A stretch of DNA of 64,000 nucleotides, from NCBI GenBank assembly GCA_964036665.1, contig OZ038530.1:10814501-10878500 (forward strand), read 5' to 3'. The translations under genes and the position numbers were made by a program. Positions 31,055 through 41,790 of this stretch are shown piece by piece. The stretch is from Gordius sp. MW1. Lineage: Eukaryota > Nematomorpha > Gordioida > Gordea > Gordiidae. The notes below the pieces were generated by a model that had not been told where the DNA came from, searched no databases, and saw only the letters and a program-made list of their open reading frames with translations. Each line of letters begins with the position of its first letter. Position 1 is the stretch's first letter.

Positions 31055-31903
31055 TTAATGAAGGCACAAACTATGGGATGTAAAAATGGTGGAAGGCAAG
31101 GCATGAGCAAATTGAGGATGACTAGAGACACAATCTATACAAATTATATTTTTTAACTTACAACTATGAGATGTAAAAATGGTGGAAGGCAAGGCATGAG
31201 CAAATTGAGGATGACTAGAGGCACAATCTATACAAATTATAATATATTTTTCTTAAACTTACAACTATGAGATGTAAAAATGGTGGAAGGCAAGGCATGA
31301 GCAAATTGAGGATGACTAGAGACACAATCTATACAAATTATAATATATTTTTTTAACTTACAACTATGAGATGTAAAAATGGTGAAAGGCAAGGCATGAG
31401 CAAATTGAGGATGACTAGAGGCACAATCTATACAAATTATAATATATTTTTCTTAAACTTACAACTATGAGATGTAAAAATGGTGGAAGTAGATATTGCA
31501 CTGCACCTATTTTGTTCCATTGCTATCCTAAATACATCTAGAATACGTTAATGATGAATTTGTATTCAACTAACTTACTTATGTCTAATGTTTGAAGAGG
31601 CCTACTAGCAGTATTGTAAATATTCAATATTTGTTGAGGTTCATCAATGCATCCATAGTTTGGATAAGCTATATATAAAATAAGTGCAAATAATTATAAA
31701 TTACTTTTATGTGGGATATTATCATGCTCATGGGTTAAGGTAAAATTTTCATTTAAGTAGAAACCTCTTCCATAACAATTACTACATCGACATTTATAAT
31801 AAACACGCGTATCTTTTCCAATATTGACTAGAATGTATTCAAAATTTTCATAGACTAAAATAGGTTTTTTTCTTTGGGATAATATAAATTTAACATTAGA
31901 CAT
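31055..31903 (-). CDS. FLYWCH zinc-finger protein with tandem micro-exons (7 exons)
   Basis: Inferred exons on the minus strand: 31903-31705, 31668-31579, 31522-31463, 31427-31362, 31328-31263, 31227-31162, 31134-31055. They sum to 627 nt, 208 aa plus stop, and stay open throughout. All six introns are phase 1, GT-AG, and tiny (36, 56, 35, 33, 35 and 27 bp). Exon 1 encodes a FLYWCH-type finger (ILSQRKKPILVYENFEYILV; YYKCRCSNC; THEHDN), a DNA-binding module common in MULE transposases and their domesticated descendants. Exons 4-6 are 66-nt copies of one another, encoding a 22-residue unit starting YCxSSHPQFAHAL and ending TIFTSHS; exon 7 starts with a fourth copy and ends SLCLH. Exon 3 shares the TIFTSHS tail. 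Each unit has one Cys and three His, so metal binding is possible. It may be a domesticated or decayed MULE fragment; no catalytic domain is present. Confidence 0.6.
31068..31463 (-). repeat. Tandem exon-intron repeat, about 100-bp period
   Basis: Four units of exon (66 nt) plus intron (27-35 nt), over 90% alike, containing gcaaggcatgagcaaattga on the plus strand. Because both edges of each exon are phase 1, adding or losing units does not disturb the frame. Confidence 0.85.
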
Positions 31904-32021
31904 TTTACACTTTAAAAATTAAAAACAAACGGTAATATCAGCTGCGTTCTGATGTGAATAGGTGAGTTCTGGTAAGAATAGGTGAGTATAACTGATGAGT
32001 AATTAGCAATTGAGCATGTAG

Positions 32022-32293
32022 GGCCGCGAAGGTATCGTTTCAAAATGTCACAGTCCAAAATGTAACAAAGCCACATCGTGAGATTCGCGAATCTCACGAT
32101 CGTGAGATTCGCAATTACTCATTGCGCAAGCGCATAATTTCCATTGGGTAGTGTTTTAGGTCAGCGTTTTAGGTTAGGGGTTGGGTTAGGATTAGATGTA
32201 CATCAAATTTTCTCCCCATTTGAGATTTAATTTTTCGTGATATTCGTGTGACATTTTGGACTGTGACATTTTGAACCCAAGACCTTCGCGGCC
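32022..32293. repeat. Inverted-repeat element with nested perfect palindromes
   Basis: About 45-bp inverted ends: ggccgcgaaggt with caaaatgtcacagtccaaaa at 32022-32065 recur inverted at 32245-32293. Inside, 32076-32099 is a 24-bp perfect palindrome centred on gattcgcgaatc and 32087-32112 is an overlapping 26-bp perfect palindrome centred on cacgatcgtg, i.e. the cgtgagattcgc arm is present three times in alternating orientation. Confidence 0.75.
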
Positions 32294-33189
32294 GTCTTGG
32301 GTAGAATCTGGTACGAATCCAACGGTGCCCTATCAACTCGCCGAAACTCACCAAGGGACATTTTCTGATTGGTTGTTTAATGTCCTCCATCTTAAAATCG
32401 TCCCCCATTAATCACAAATTAGGAGACCTTTTGGGGACCTTTTTTAGCTTGGGACATTAAATTCGGCGAAATTGTTTTCGGCGAGTTGACGGGCCACCGA
32501 ATCGAACCGTATCGGTGCATTCGACCAAAGTTTAACTGACCAAATATCTATGGGTGTCTATATATATTTAACGAAAATGCTCCTTGAGAGGGGTTTACAG
32601 AGACGAAAACGTTAGGGTTAGTGTTTTAGGTCGGGGTTTTAGGTTAGGGTTTGGGTTAGAATTAGATGCACACATTTTAATCGACAAATGCACGTAGACA
32701 TTTATTTGTTATTTGCTTTTTGGTCAATTGCAACTGAATCGAATCCAACCCATCTAGCGAAATTTACAGCTGGCGAAAAGTCATAAAAGTTGCAATAAAG
32801 TGTGCTTATTTATTATATATATATAGAATATATGATTTATATATACAATATATATTATTTTTGTTATAATTGCAATATATAGTAACCCTAACCCTAAACT
32901 ATACAAAATTTAACCTAAGTGATTGTATGTATGTTCCAATGATATATAACTTGTAAAAGATAATTGCAAAACAGAATTATTTATATTCCTGACAGATAAT
33001 AAAAAATTAGTTAATATTATATGTTGCTTAACTTTAGATTAACTTTAGATTATTATTTGCCTAATATTAGCAAATTATTAGAAAATTCGCCACATCGGGA
33101 TTTCGCCAGATGGGCAGGAGCGTCTGGTACAGTAGACGACTGACCTTAGGCGACAACTAATTAGATTACGCGATTCTTAAACACGTGAC
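32294..33189. repeat. Degenerate telomere-like motifs in AT-rich DNA
   Basis: Blocks of ttaggttaggggttgggtta (32168-32187) and ttaggttagggtttgggtta (near 32640-32659) share a longer repeat unit (gtgttttaggtc before, ttagatg after). aaccctaaccct occurs at 32884-32895. These look like duplicated diverged repeats, not a telomere. Confidence 0.4.
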
Positions 33190-33610
33190 CAATATATTAC
33201 ACTTTAAATCATAAATTAAAATAATATAGTATAAATATGATATAATACAATGAATATAATCCAATATAATAAATATAATACAAAAGATTAAATACAATAA
33301 TATATATTACATTATACAATAAATATAATACAATAAATTTAATATAATATAATACATTAGTTAATTTATTATAATACAAAACAATAAATATAATATAAGT
33401 TATATAATAAATATAATGCAATAAATATAATATGATACAATAAATACAAGAAATAATTTATAAAATATAATATAATAAGATATATATAATGTAATACAGT
33501 AAATATAATGCAATATAATACAGTATAATAAATATTATATAGTACAATACAATAATACAATGCATTAAAAATAATAAAATAAATATAATACCATATATTG
33601 TATTATGTAG
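33190..33610. repeat. A/T minisatellite (aataaatataatacaat-like)
   Basis: About 400 bp of irregular repeats of ataatacaataaatataat. ORFs across it are Tyr/Ile/Leu strings and not real proteins. Confidence 0.8.
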
Positions 33611-33664
33611 TAGTCAAAAACATAGAAGGTCACACCTTATACCAGCCAAGAAGGTGTTGGAAAC

Positions 33665-33735
33665 TTAGGCGTAGCCAGGTTTTAGACCAGGGGGGGGGGC
33701 GAAAGTTATTTAAGTTCATTTAGGGAGGGGCTATG
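33665..33735. repeat. G-run repeat with taggcgtagccagg end
   Basis: Starts taggcgtagccaggttttag and has G9 followed by cgaaagttatttaag, matching the copy at 16219. Only the left part is recognisable. Confidence 0.45.
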
Positions 33736-35075
33736 GTTACACTAACCTTTCTTATTTGAATATACTTACTTGGAATTATATCTTTACATAGGAAAATTTC
33801 TCTAAAGGGCAAACGCAAATTTTTTTATTTAAGGGTTTTTGTATTGAAGAAAAGGATTATTGTCATTTAAATTAAAACTAAGTTGAAAAATTATAGAAAA
33901 AATGGATTTAGAACAATAGAAACTTTATGTGTCAAAAAACAAAGGTTTAAGACTTTCATAAGTTTGGACAACTCTTATTTATATGATGTTTTTTATGCCA
34001 AATTTAATAAATCATGAACTTATACCAATATCTATTTATAAACTGACTATTTAAACTTTACCCTTTCAATCTAAAATAATTTTACAAAATAGGAAAACTT
34101 ATAGGAACTCTCGTTTTTTACACAAAATTTACTATTAAACCTGAAAATTTTTGTTTTAGGAATTTACATTTAGATTTTTTTCATTCTTAATTCTAACCTT
34201 CTATGATGTATTTATATTCAAAAGAATTAAATTGAAGTCCAAAAAGAGAAAATAATGGTTAAGAACAGTAGTATCTTTTTAACTTTAAAAACATAGGGCC
34301 AAAATTCCATAAGTTCGGACATCTCTATTTTTTTAGGTTTTTTTATGCCAAATTGTCTGTATTTATAGTTCTAACCTTATTTTATATAATATTATTAATA
34401 AAATTATGAAATTAAAATAGAAAAAATTTTTATGAGCCAAATTAATCCCATAGGGGAAAATTTTGAAAATTGTACTAATTTAGGATATAAAATTAAAATT
34501 ACTTGTTTGAATACCCAAAGTAATATATTAATTTACTGATATGAGTTAAAATACTATGCCTTAATACAACCAAGTTGTAGCTATTTAAAGTTTGGGGTCA
34601 TCTTGACCCCCTTTACCATCCTTGTTAGGATTTTTACCTGACCAACAGAGGAATTTGGAGTGCTTAGGCGTGTTAATGCTTGACATCCTCTAATGTTCAA
34701 TATCCCTTAAAAATTATTATTTATGGTTGGAATACAAATGGGTGTGTTAATCTTAGTCTAACAAATTGAGAAAAGCAAAAAATATTTTAATTATTTAATA
34801 ATTAGTAATAATTTTGACACTTAATAAATAGTTAGTAAATAAGCCGTAAACTATTAAGGCAAAGCAGTATTTAATATAGTATTTTTTTATTTTCATAAAA
34901 AATTATGTGTAAATGATATGTTATAAAATTTTTAATTTAAATATTATATATTGAACACTTTATGTAGATTTATAGATAATAATTTGTTTAGTTCAGTAAA
35001 AGCCTTATAATATATGAAATATACGTTTATTCAGTGTTCGATATAATGTTAAAAAATGGTACATATTTAATGCTA
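33736..35075. other. AT-rich stretch without recognised gene
   Basis: Nothing coding. A weak internal duplication centres on cataagtttggacaactct (33957) and cataagttcggacatctct (34308). Confidence 0.4.
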
Positions 35076-35311
35076 TGAATAGGTAGAGCTGTTAAAAGTT
35101 CCTTTAAAAAAAAGGAACCTGTCAAGTTCCAGTTCCTTTGCCTAAAATGGAACTAGTTCCAGTTCCTAGTTCCTCATTTTAAAAAGGAACTAGTTCCAGT
35201 TCCTTTTGAAGTTCCTTTTTTAAATTTTTTTAAAATGTGCAAACATCTTTTATTAATTCATAAAACCAATATATTAATTGCTATGCAATTTATGGGCTCG
35301 TTTTTTGTTGT

Positions 35312-35346
35312 CCGTCCGTCCGTCCGTCTGTCCGTCCGTCCGTCCA
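35312..35346. repeat. GTCC tetranucleotide microsatellite
   Basis: gtccgtccgtccgtccgtct followed by further gtcc units. A shorter run at 41147-41161 follows the same ttgctatgcaatttatgggc leader. Confidence 0.9.
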
Positions 35347-35473
35347 TCCCTATCTATTTGCATTGGGTATATTAGGTTATCGCTTTTTTAAATTAATGGA
35401 TGAGAAAGAGGTGCCCCACCCCTCATCTCTATCTCCCTCGGTGTGTTATATATAAGATTTGTTAAATTATCTA

Positions 35474-35715
35474 TTATATAATAAACATAAATAAAAGTTG
35501 TTTACTTTTAATTGCTATGCAATTTAACTAGTTATATAATAAACATAAATAAAAGTTGTTTACTTTTAATTGCTATGCAATTTAACTAGTTTTTGTTATA
35601 TAATAAACATAGATAAAAGTTGTTTACTTTTAATGCTATGCAATTTAACTAGTTATATAATAAACATAAATAAAAGTTGTTTACTTTTTAATTGCTATGC
35701 AATTTAACTAGTTTT
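35474..35715. repeat. Tandem repeat, about 60-bp unit
   Basis: Four units of ataataaacataaataaaag / ttgtttacttttaattgctatgcaatttaactagt; another unit lies at 35941-36000. The unit ends in the ttgctatgcaatttaactag core that also precedes the B-box pieces. Confidence 0.85.
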
Positions 35716-36690
35716 GGGGTTAGAATCCCGGAGTTTTTTTGACTCTTATGATTGTTCTTGTTACTATCATTGATAATAAGAATTTTTGGCCGTCCGCTGG
35801 CTGCTGACCAATGAAAAAAATGACCATTGGCCAAAATGTGAATCGAAATTATTTTTTTCGTTTTTTTTGACTATTATGATTGTTCCTGTTTCTACCATTG
35901 CTATTATGACTTTTTGGCCGTCCGCTAGCTGCTGACCAATGTTATATAATAAACATAAATAAAAGTTGTTTACTTTTAATTGCTATGCAATTTAACTAGT
36001 TTTTGGGTTAGAATCCCGGAGTTTTTTTGACTCTTATGATTGTTCTTGTTACTATCATTGATAATAAGACTTTTTGGCCGTCCGTTGGCTGCTGACCAAT
36101 GAAAAAAATGACCATTGGCCAAAATGTGAATCCGAGTTTATTTTTTCGTTTTTTTTTTTGACTATTATGATTGTTCCTGTTACTACCATTGCTATTATGA
36201 CTTTTTGGCCGTCCGCTGGCTCCTGACCGATTGAAAAAATGACCATTGGCCAAAATGTGAATCGAAATTATTTTTTTCGTTTTTTTTTGACTATTATGAT
36301 TGTTCCTGTTCCTACCATTGTGACTTTTTGGCCGTCCGCTGGCTGCTGACCAATGGAATAAAATGACCATTGGCCAAAATGTGATTCGAAAACTTTTTTT
36401 TCGTTTTTTTTGACTATTATGAATTTATATCCACTTTTACCGTGTCCTGGCTGCTGACCAATGGAAAAAAATGACCATTGGCCAAAATGTGATTCGAAAA
36501 TTTTTTTTCGTTTTTTTACTCTTATGAATTTATATCCACTTTTACCGTGTGCTGGCTGCTGACCAATGGAAAAAAATGACCATTGGCCAAAGTGAGCATC
36601 AAAAATTTTTTTCCCGTTTTTTGGCTATCATTGACTTATAGAGTATCTGTTGGTACTGACCAATAGAGAAAAAGTGACCATTGGCCAAAT
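35716..36690. repeat. Minisatellite array 1 with CCAATGG/CCATTGG stem-loops
   Basis: About eight diverged units of 100-125 bp containing ttttggccgtccgctggctg and ctgaccaatgg-A7-tgaccattgg. Each unit can form a stem of ccaatgg with ccattgg around an A-rich loop. Frames in the array encode repeats of GQWSFF/RPKSHNS-like peptide and are not genes. A tRNA B-box-like ggttagaatcccgga starts the array twice (35715, 36006). Confidence 0.85.
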
Positions 36691-36954
36691 TTTTGATTTT
36701 TTTAATTAAAAATTATTCAAATTCAACAAAAAATTTCTCCCAACAATTCTGCAAATTCTTAACATTGTGTTGTTTTATAATATAATGTTTGTTAGACCCA
36801 TAATCACTAAAGGCTATAAAAACTAATGTAATACGCAACTAGATGCAAACACTAAATCTAACCCTAACCCTTGCCTATATTACATTTTGCCTTTATTACA
36901 TTTTGCCTATAATGGAAAATTTGTATAAATAATTAATTACATTAGGCATTTAAT

Positions 36955-37115
36955 ACCCCCCTATAGGCATTCTCGCCCCTTCCCACCTTTCTCGCCCATA
37001 AATTGCATAGCAAATATGATACATTTATACGAAGTACAGATGAGTCGTCCCCCCTTCCCTTCCCCTCTTCCCTTCCCTTCTCCCCCTTCCCACGAGGGCC
37101 GAAGGCCCGAGTTAT
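36955..37115. repeat. Dispersed repeat with GC-rich hairpin (copy 1)
   Basis: ctataggcattctcgcccct, cccataaattgcatagcaaa, atgagtcgtccccc and a final hairpin agggccgaaggcccg. The same series occurs at 48163-48400 with a longer GC-rich end. Confidence 0.6.
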
Positions 37116-37117
37116 AT

Positions 37118-37969
37118 ATTACAATTTATAAAAATCATCAGGTAATAAAGGTTTATTTGATTTTAACAAAATATTATTTTCAAAATTGTCATCTAAAAGA
37201 CATGTTCGCTTGTCTCCAAAAAAAGTTTTGCCCAAGCTAAATAATCTTTCCACAGGGGCACGATGGCAATGGCGTATTATATTTAATAAATAGTTTTTTA
37301 AATGGGGAAAACTGTCTAAAAGACTTAATGATATCCTCTAAAATATTTGCTTTCATGTTCGCAGCGCATTCTTTGCTAATCCAATTCCAATCTCTTTTAA
37401 AAGCAGGATGGAAAATAGCCGCCGACAGATTTTTTTTGCTAAAAAGATCCAAAAATCTATTAATTAGCTGGACTAGACGTTATAAATAATATTAAACCTG
37501 TTATTAATGCCTTGAGTAACAGCATCTTTTAATGGCTTATACCATTTCAAAGAGCCCATAGCTTCAATTTCATCAATATTTGAGTGATTGTTAAGGTAAT
37601 ATATCCAAGATACATATAGTTTTGCCCTTCCAAAAACTCAATTGCCTTTGCAATTGGTTTCATGAACTTTAAAAACTATTTTAAAATAATGCCAATGTTA
37701 AAATTAAAATAAAATTTTACATCGCAATATTCTGCAATAAAATCACATTCATGTGATGTGAACTTTTGAAGATTCAGCTTGTCACATACACTTTGTAATC
37801 CATCAAATTGTCCCTTTACAATGGAAGTTATGTGCCTCATAAAATTATAAAAGGATCTTGTAATTACAGAACATATAAAATAACAACCAAGTTGTTTTTT
37901 AATCAATTCAGCAGCATGAGTTGATCTACCTTGCAAGTTCCACAACTGCTGGCATTTGTGCACTACCAA
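37118..37969 (-). pseudogene. hAT transposase remnant (C-terminal half)
   Basis: Minus-strand blocks in order but different frames: WNLQGRSTHAAELIKKQLG and KLNLQKFTSHECDFIAEYC (37676-37940), FSKKNLSAAIFHPAFKRDW (about 37390-37445), and the C-terminal dimerisation motif APVERLFSLGKTFFGDKR (about 37185-37240) ending LLKSNKPLLPDDF. This is the zf-BED-type hAT order. Several frameshifts and stops; the N-terminal catalytic part is missing. It lies inside the 35084-41785 element and explains that element's hAT ends. Confidence 0.75.
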
Positions 37970-38017
37970 TGAGCATATTAATTCCTATGCAATTTATGGG
38001 CTCGCTTTCTATTTTGT

Positions 38018-38245
38018 TTGTAACGCTGTTCGGTGTCATGCGTTGTCTTGCACCGAATGTCTTGTCTTGCACCGAATGTCTTGTCACGTTGTTTACTTTT
38101 AATTTTTGTTAATTAATTGCTATGCAATTTATGGGCTCGCTTTCCATTTTGTTTGTAACGCTGTTCGGTGTCTTGCGTTGTCTTGCACCGAATGTCTTGT
38201 CTTGCACCGAATGTCTTGTCTTGCACCGAATGTCTTGTCACGTTG
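38018..38245. repeat. Short tandem array of cttgcaccgaatgtcttgt
   Basis: About six 19-20-bp units within two larger copies, each led by ttgctatgcaatttatgggc-like sequence and gtttgtaacgctgttcggtg. The leader also occurs at 41113, 47293 and 47885. Confidence 0.8.
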
Positions 38246-38276
38246 TTTACTTTTAATTTTTGTTAATTTAACTAGT

Positions 38277-39200
38277 TTTTGGGTTCGAATCCCGGATTTT
38301 TTTTGACTCTTATGATTGTTCTTGTTACTACCATTGATAATAAGACTTTTTGGCCGTCCGTTGGGTGCTGACCAATGGAAAAAATGACCATTGGCCAAAA
38401 TGTGAATCCAAGTTTTTTTTTTTGACTATTATGATTGTTCCTGTTACTACCATTGCTATTATGACTTTTTGGCCGTCCGCTGGCTGCTGACCAATGGAAA
38501 AAAATGACCATTGGCCAAAATGTGAATCGAAATTTTTTTTCGTTTTTTTTTGTTAAAATAAATAATTAACCTATGCCCTCCCCTAGTAGAGCCTATGCCT
38601 CTACTGATAGTTAAAATAAATAATTAACCTATGCCCTCCCCTAGTAGAGCCTATGCCTCTACTGATATGGGTCCCTGTGCCCCCCCCCCTACAAAAGCCT
38701 ATGCATCTCCTGATGTGGGTTCGAATCCCGGAGAGGCCAAATTTTTTTTTATTTTTTTTGTTTAAATTAATATATTGTTCTTATTAATACCATTGATAAT
38801 AAGACTTTTTGGCCGTCCATGGCAGCTGACCAATGGAATGAAATGAAATGACCATTGGCCAAAATATGAATCGAAATTTTTTTCTTTTTTTTTGACTCTT
38901 ATGATTGTTCCTGTTAATACCATTCATAATATGGCTTTTTGGCCGTCTGGTGGCTGCTGACCAATGGAAAAAAATGACCATTGGCCAAAATGTTAATCGA
39001 AATTTTTTTTTCTCGTTTTTTTAGCTCTTATATATTAATAGACTTGGTACTGACCAATAAAAAAAATGACCACTGGCCAAAGTGTGAATCGAATATTTTT
39101 TCCTTTTTTTTTGACTCTTATGTATTTATATCGACTTTTAACGTGTCCTGGCTGCTGACCAAAGGAAAAAAATGACCATGGCCAAAATGTGAATCCAAAA
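38277..39200. repeat. Minisatellite array 2, same CCAATGG family
   Basis: About six more units of the 35716 array, interrupted at 38554-38667 by a 57-bp direct duplication (aacctatgccctcccctagt) and at 38712-38735 by a B-box-like gggttcgaatcccggagagg. A lone unit lies at 39500-39550. Confidence 0.8.
38710..38740 (+). other. tRNA B-box-like motif, SINE relic
   Basis: gtgggttcgaatcccggaga matches the pol III B box (GGTTCGANTCC). Similar motifs at 38280 and, less well, 35715, 36006 and 41200. No cloverleaf or matching A box could be drawn, so this is taken as remains of a tRNA-derived SINE. Confidence 0.45.
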
Positions 39201-39550
39201 ATCTTCTATTGCTGTTAAAATTTTGTTCTGATTTTTTTAATTAAAAATTGTTCAAATTCAACAAAAAATTTCTCCCAACAATTCTGCAAAATCTTAACAT
39301 TATGATGTTTTATAATATAATGTTTGTTACACGCCTAATTAATATTTTTGAATTTTGGCACATATACCCGTTTTTAAATTTAGTGATTTACCCCATTTAT
39401 TAATTTACTGCATTTCACTATACTCTTATCTTAACTCTTTCATATGTTATAAGTATTTTTTTTTAAATTAAATTAATATATTGTTATTGTTAATACCATT
39501 GATTATATGACTTTTTGGCCGTCCGCTGGCTACTGACCAATAAAAAAATA

Positions 39551-40376
39551 ACAGTGTGTTTTTTTGTAAAATAAAAAAATTATTATACTCTAAATTACTA
39601 GTTTATTTGTTAATTCTTGGTATGAAAGGAATTTTAATTAGTCAAGTAAGAGACAAATAGTCACAAATCACGAATTTAAATAGAACTGAGTTATCGCCTC
39701 ACAACCTAGCTAGACGTTCTTCCTAAGTTTTTTAAGGGAGATAATGTCTGAAATTAAATGTTAGCTATATTCTAACAAAGGTATAACAAATTTGTTATAA
39801 AAATATTTTGATAAAATTATTATTCTTGAAAACAATATGTAGAGCTGCATATAAATTCTAGTGCCATCGGCGGCGAAATTTAATGGGGACGACTTTAAAG
39901 ATTATTTATGAATTTTTATATAAAAAAGTTTTACTAATTACTGAGCTCTTATTTATGTTCTGGCTCGTTTGTAAGCAGGAACCAAGTCTATAGCCAAGTG
40001 TATGATGTGGATGACTCGATGTTAAATGTCACATATGTAAAAAATGGCTATATAAGCCTTACCCCCACTCGACTTACACACGATCCCAAAGATTTTTTTA
40101 CATCAGAAATTTACCGCGGATATTGGATGTCACTAAAATTATGGGGCAGTGAGTGACAAAAATGCATAGCGCAAGCGCTCATAAAACGAATTCATTGCCA
40201 AGGTTAATTTAATCCGCCACCACACACACAACCTCCCTCACACAGTGCAGCAGCACTACTATTCATACCCACCCCTCGGGGGGGGGGGGGGCGGGGCATA
40301 GCTATTCGATCGATTGCGCTCCACCCCCTCGCCCCTTAAAGGAATGAATCGGCAATCAGCCCTCCTTGGCTACGCC
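39551..40376. other. Unassigned stretch inside the 6.7-kb hAT
   Basis: No gene. G13 run near 40277-40290 and a CA-rich patch at 40218-40240. Confidence 0.4.
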
Positions 40377-40517
40377 CATGGCGGCTGCCTCCTCTAAATC
40401 CATTTTTTTTTTAAATTTAATATAGTTTAGACTATAAATCAAAAATCTGAGCATTTTGCCTCTTACTAAATCGTTATTGCCCCCCTTTAATTCGAATCTA
40501 GGCTACGCTCGCCTATG
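40377..40517. mobile_element. hAT-type MITE, GGCGTAGCC family (copy 6)
   Basis: Inverted copy: cctcctctaaatcc at left, ttgccccccctttaattcg and ggctacgctcgcctatg at right. Ends eroded, no target duplication seen. Confidence 0.55.
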
Positions 40518-41700
40518 TATTATTGATCACAACTACTAACTATAGAATATTCACAAACTCAATTGGCGAATTAGAAAGGCGGCCTAAAAAGTATTAATTG
40601 AAGTTGCAGCCATACTAAAGATGCAGCTATGGGCAGGCACTAGGAAAGCCATCCTTAATTCCAAAAATCTTCTTTTTGAGGCATTTATCACCTTCCATTT
40701 TGGTTACCCCATGTTACAAACCCAATTCGAATATTTGTTATCTTTAACAAATACCTTGGCATTACAAATATTGCAAATAAATTAATGAGATAGAACGCTA
40801 TCCTTTTGGCAGGCCGATTTGTAAGTATTTTATCACTTAAATTTGATAGTATATCATAAGAATTAATAATTTTTGGCTTTGCACCAGCCTAACCTTTTAA
40901 TTATTATCATCTTTTATTTTTTCCATATTAATTTACTGGGGGCATTTGTTGGAAAGCAAAATAATGAATAAAACTTTAACTTCAAGTCATTAATGTTAAT
41001 TAATTATATAAAAAAGCAGGTAGGCAGAGACATTTTAATTAAAAACGCATTTGAACATAGGTGCTGAAATTGATTTAGCCATAAGATTACATTCCTGGAT
41101 ACTTTTGTATTAATTGCTATGCAATTTATGGGCTCGTTTTTTGGTGTCCGTCCGTCCGTTGTCCACCAAGTTATTTGCCCCAGCTTTCTGACCTGGAGGT
41201 TCGTGTTCAATCCCAGGAGAGGGCAAAATTTATATTTAAATTAAACTAATATCTTGTTCTTGTTAATACCATTGATAATATCACTTTTTGGCCGTCATTA
41301 GGGGGGAGGGCAAAACACCCCCTGCCCCCCTCCCTCTCCCCCGCATCAGAAAGAGGGTAAAAAATTGGGGGGGGGGGGCAAAACACCCCCCCCCCCCCTC
41401 CCCGGGTAAAAAATAGAGAGTATATATAGAATCCCATTATAACGTTAGAGTAGACTCTCTCGTTGTAGTACTTACAAATGGCGGTCAAAATTGGCATCAC
41501 TTTTTTAAAGCGAATGAGCAGTCTATTTATATGATTTTGTCACATCAGTTGTAGATAAATCGAAAAATTTATGTAACAAACACTACCGTGAATAAAATAC
41601 TAATTAATATTTAAATTATAAATTAATTTAAAAAATTTTTAATGCAAATTGAAATTGGCAAAAGGAACTTAACTTGTAAGTAGTTTCTTTTGTGATAAAT
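40518..41700. other. Unassigned stretch inside the 6.7-kb hAT
   Basis: No gene. Holds the attgctatgcaatttatggg leader (41111), a gtcc run, a B-box-like ttcaatcccagg and G/C runs at 41369-41402. Confidence 0.4.
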
Positions 41701-41790
41701 TAAGAAAAAAGGAACTAGTTCCAGTTCCAGTACCTCCTTTTAAAAAGGAACTAGTTCCTTGGAACTAGTTCCTTTAACAGCTCTTTGAAT

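Larger units (their letters stand above)
35084..41785. mobile_element. 6.7-kb hAT transposon with GGAACTAGTTCC sub-terminal repeats
   Basis: Ends: left TAGAGCTGTTAAAAGTTCC, right (inverted) AAGAGCTGTTAAAGGAAC. The exact 8-bp target duplication tgaatagg flanks it (35076-35083 and 41786-41793). Arrays of ggaactagttcc and agttcctttt lie inside both ends (35098-35222; 41706-41773). The minus strand of the interior carries a decayed hAT transposase (37118-37969). The remainder is tandem minisatellites, tRNA-promoter-like SINE pieces, a GGCGTAGCC MITE and C/G runs, so the element has collected many secondary insertions and expansions. Confidence 0.8.

Noticed and set aside
31068-31463. CRISPR-like regular repeat array
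   Set aside because: The repeated part is 66 bp and the spacers are near-identical introns, not unique; it fits tandem exon duplication in a eukaryote.
32155-32897. Telomere or chromosome end (ttaggg-like motifs)
   Set aside because: Motifs are few, irregular and part of a longer duplicated repeat; sequence continues normally on both sides.
33209-33560. Minus-strand ORFs rich in Tyr, Ile and Leu
   Set aside because: They are translations of an A/T minisatellite.
38710-38740. tRNA gene suggested by ggttcgaatcccgg
   Set aside because: No acceptor stem, D-arm or anticodon arm could be formed from the upstream sequence, and the motif recurs inside minisatellites.
36008-38981. Minus-strand ORFs repeating GQWSFF and RPKSHNSNGSNRNNHNSQ-like peptide
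   Set aside because: They follow the CCAATGG minisatellite units, change frame between units and have no start or splice support.
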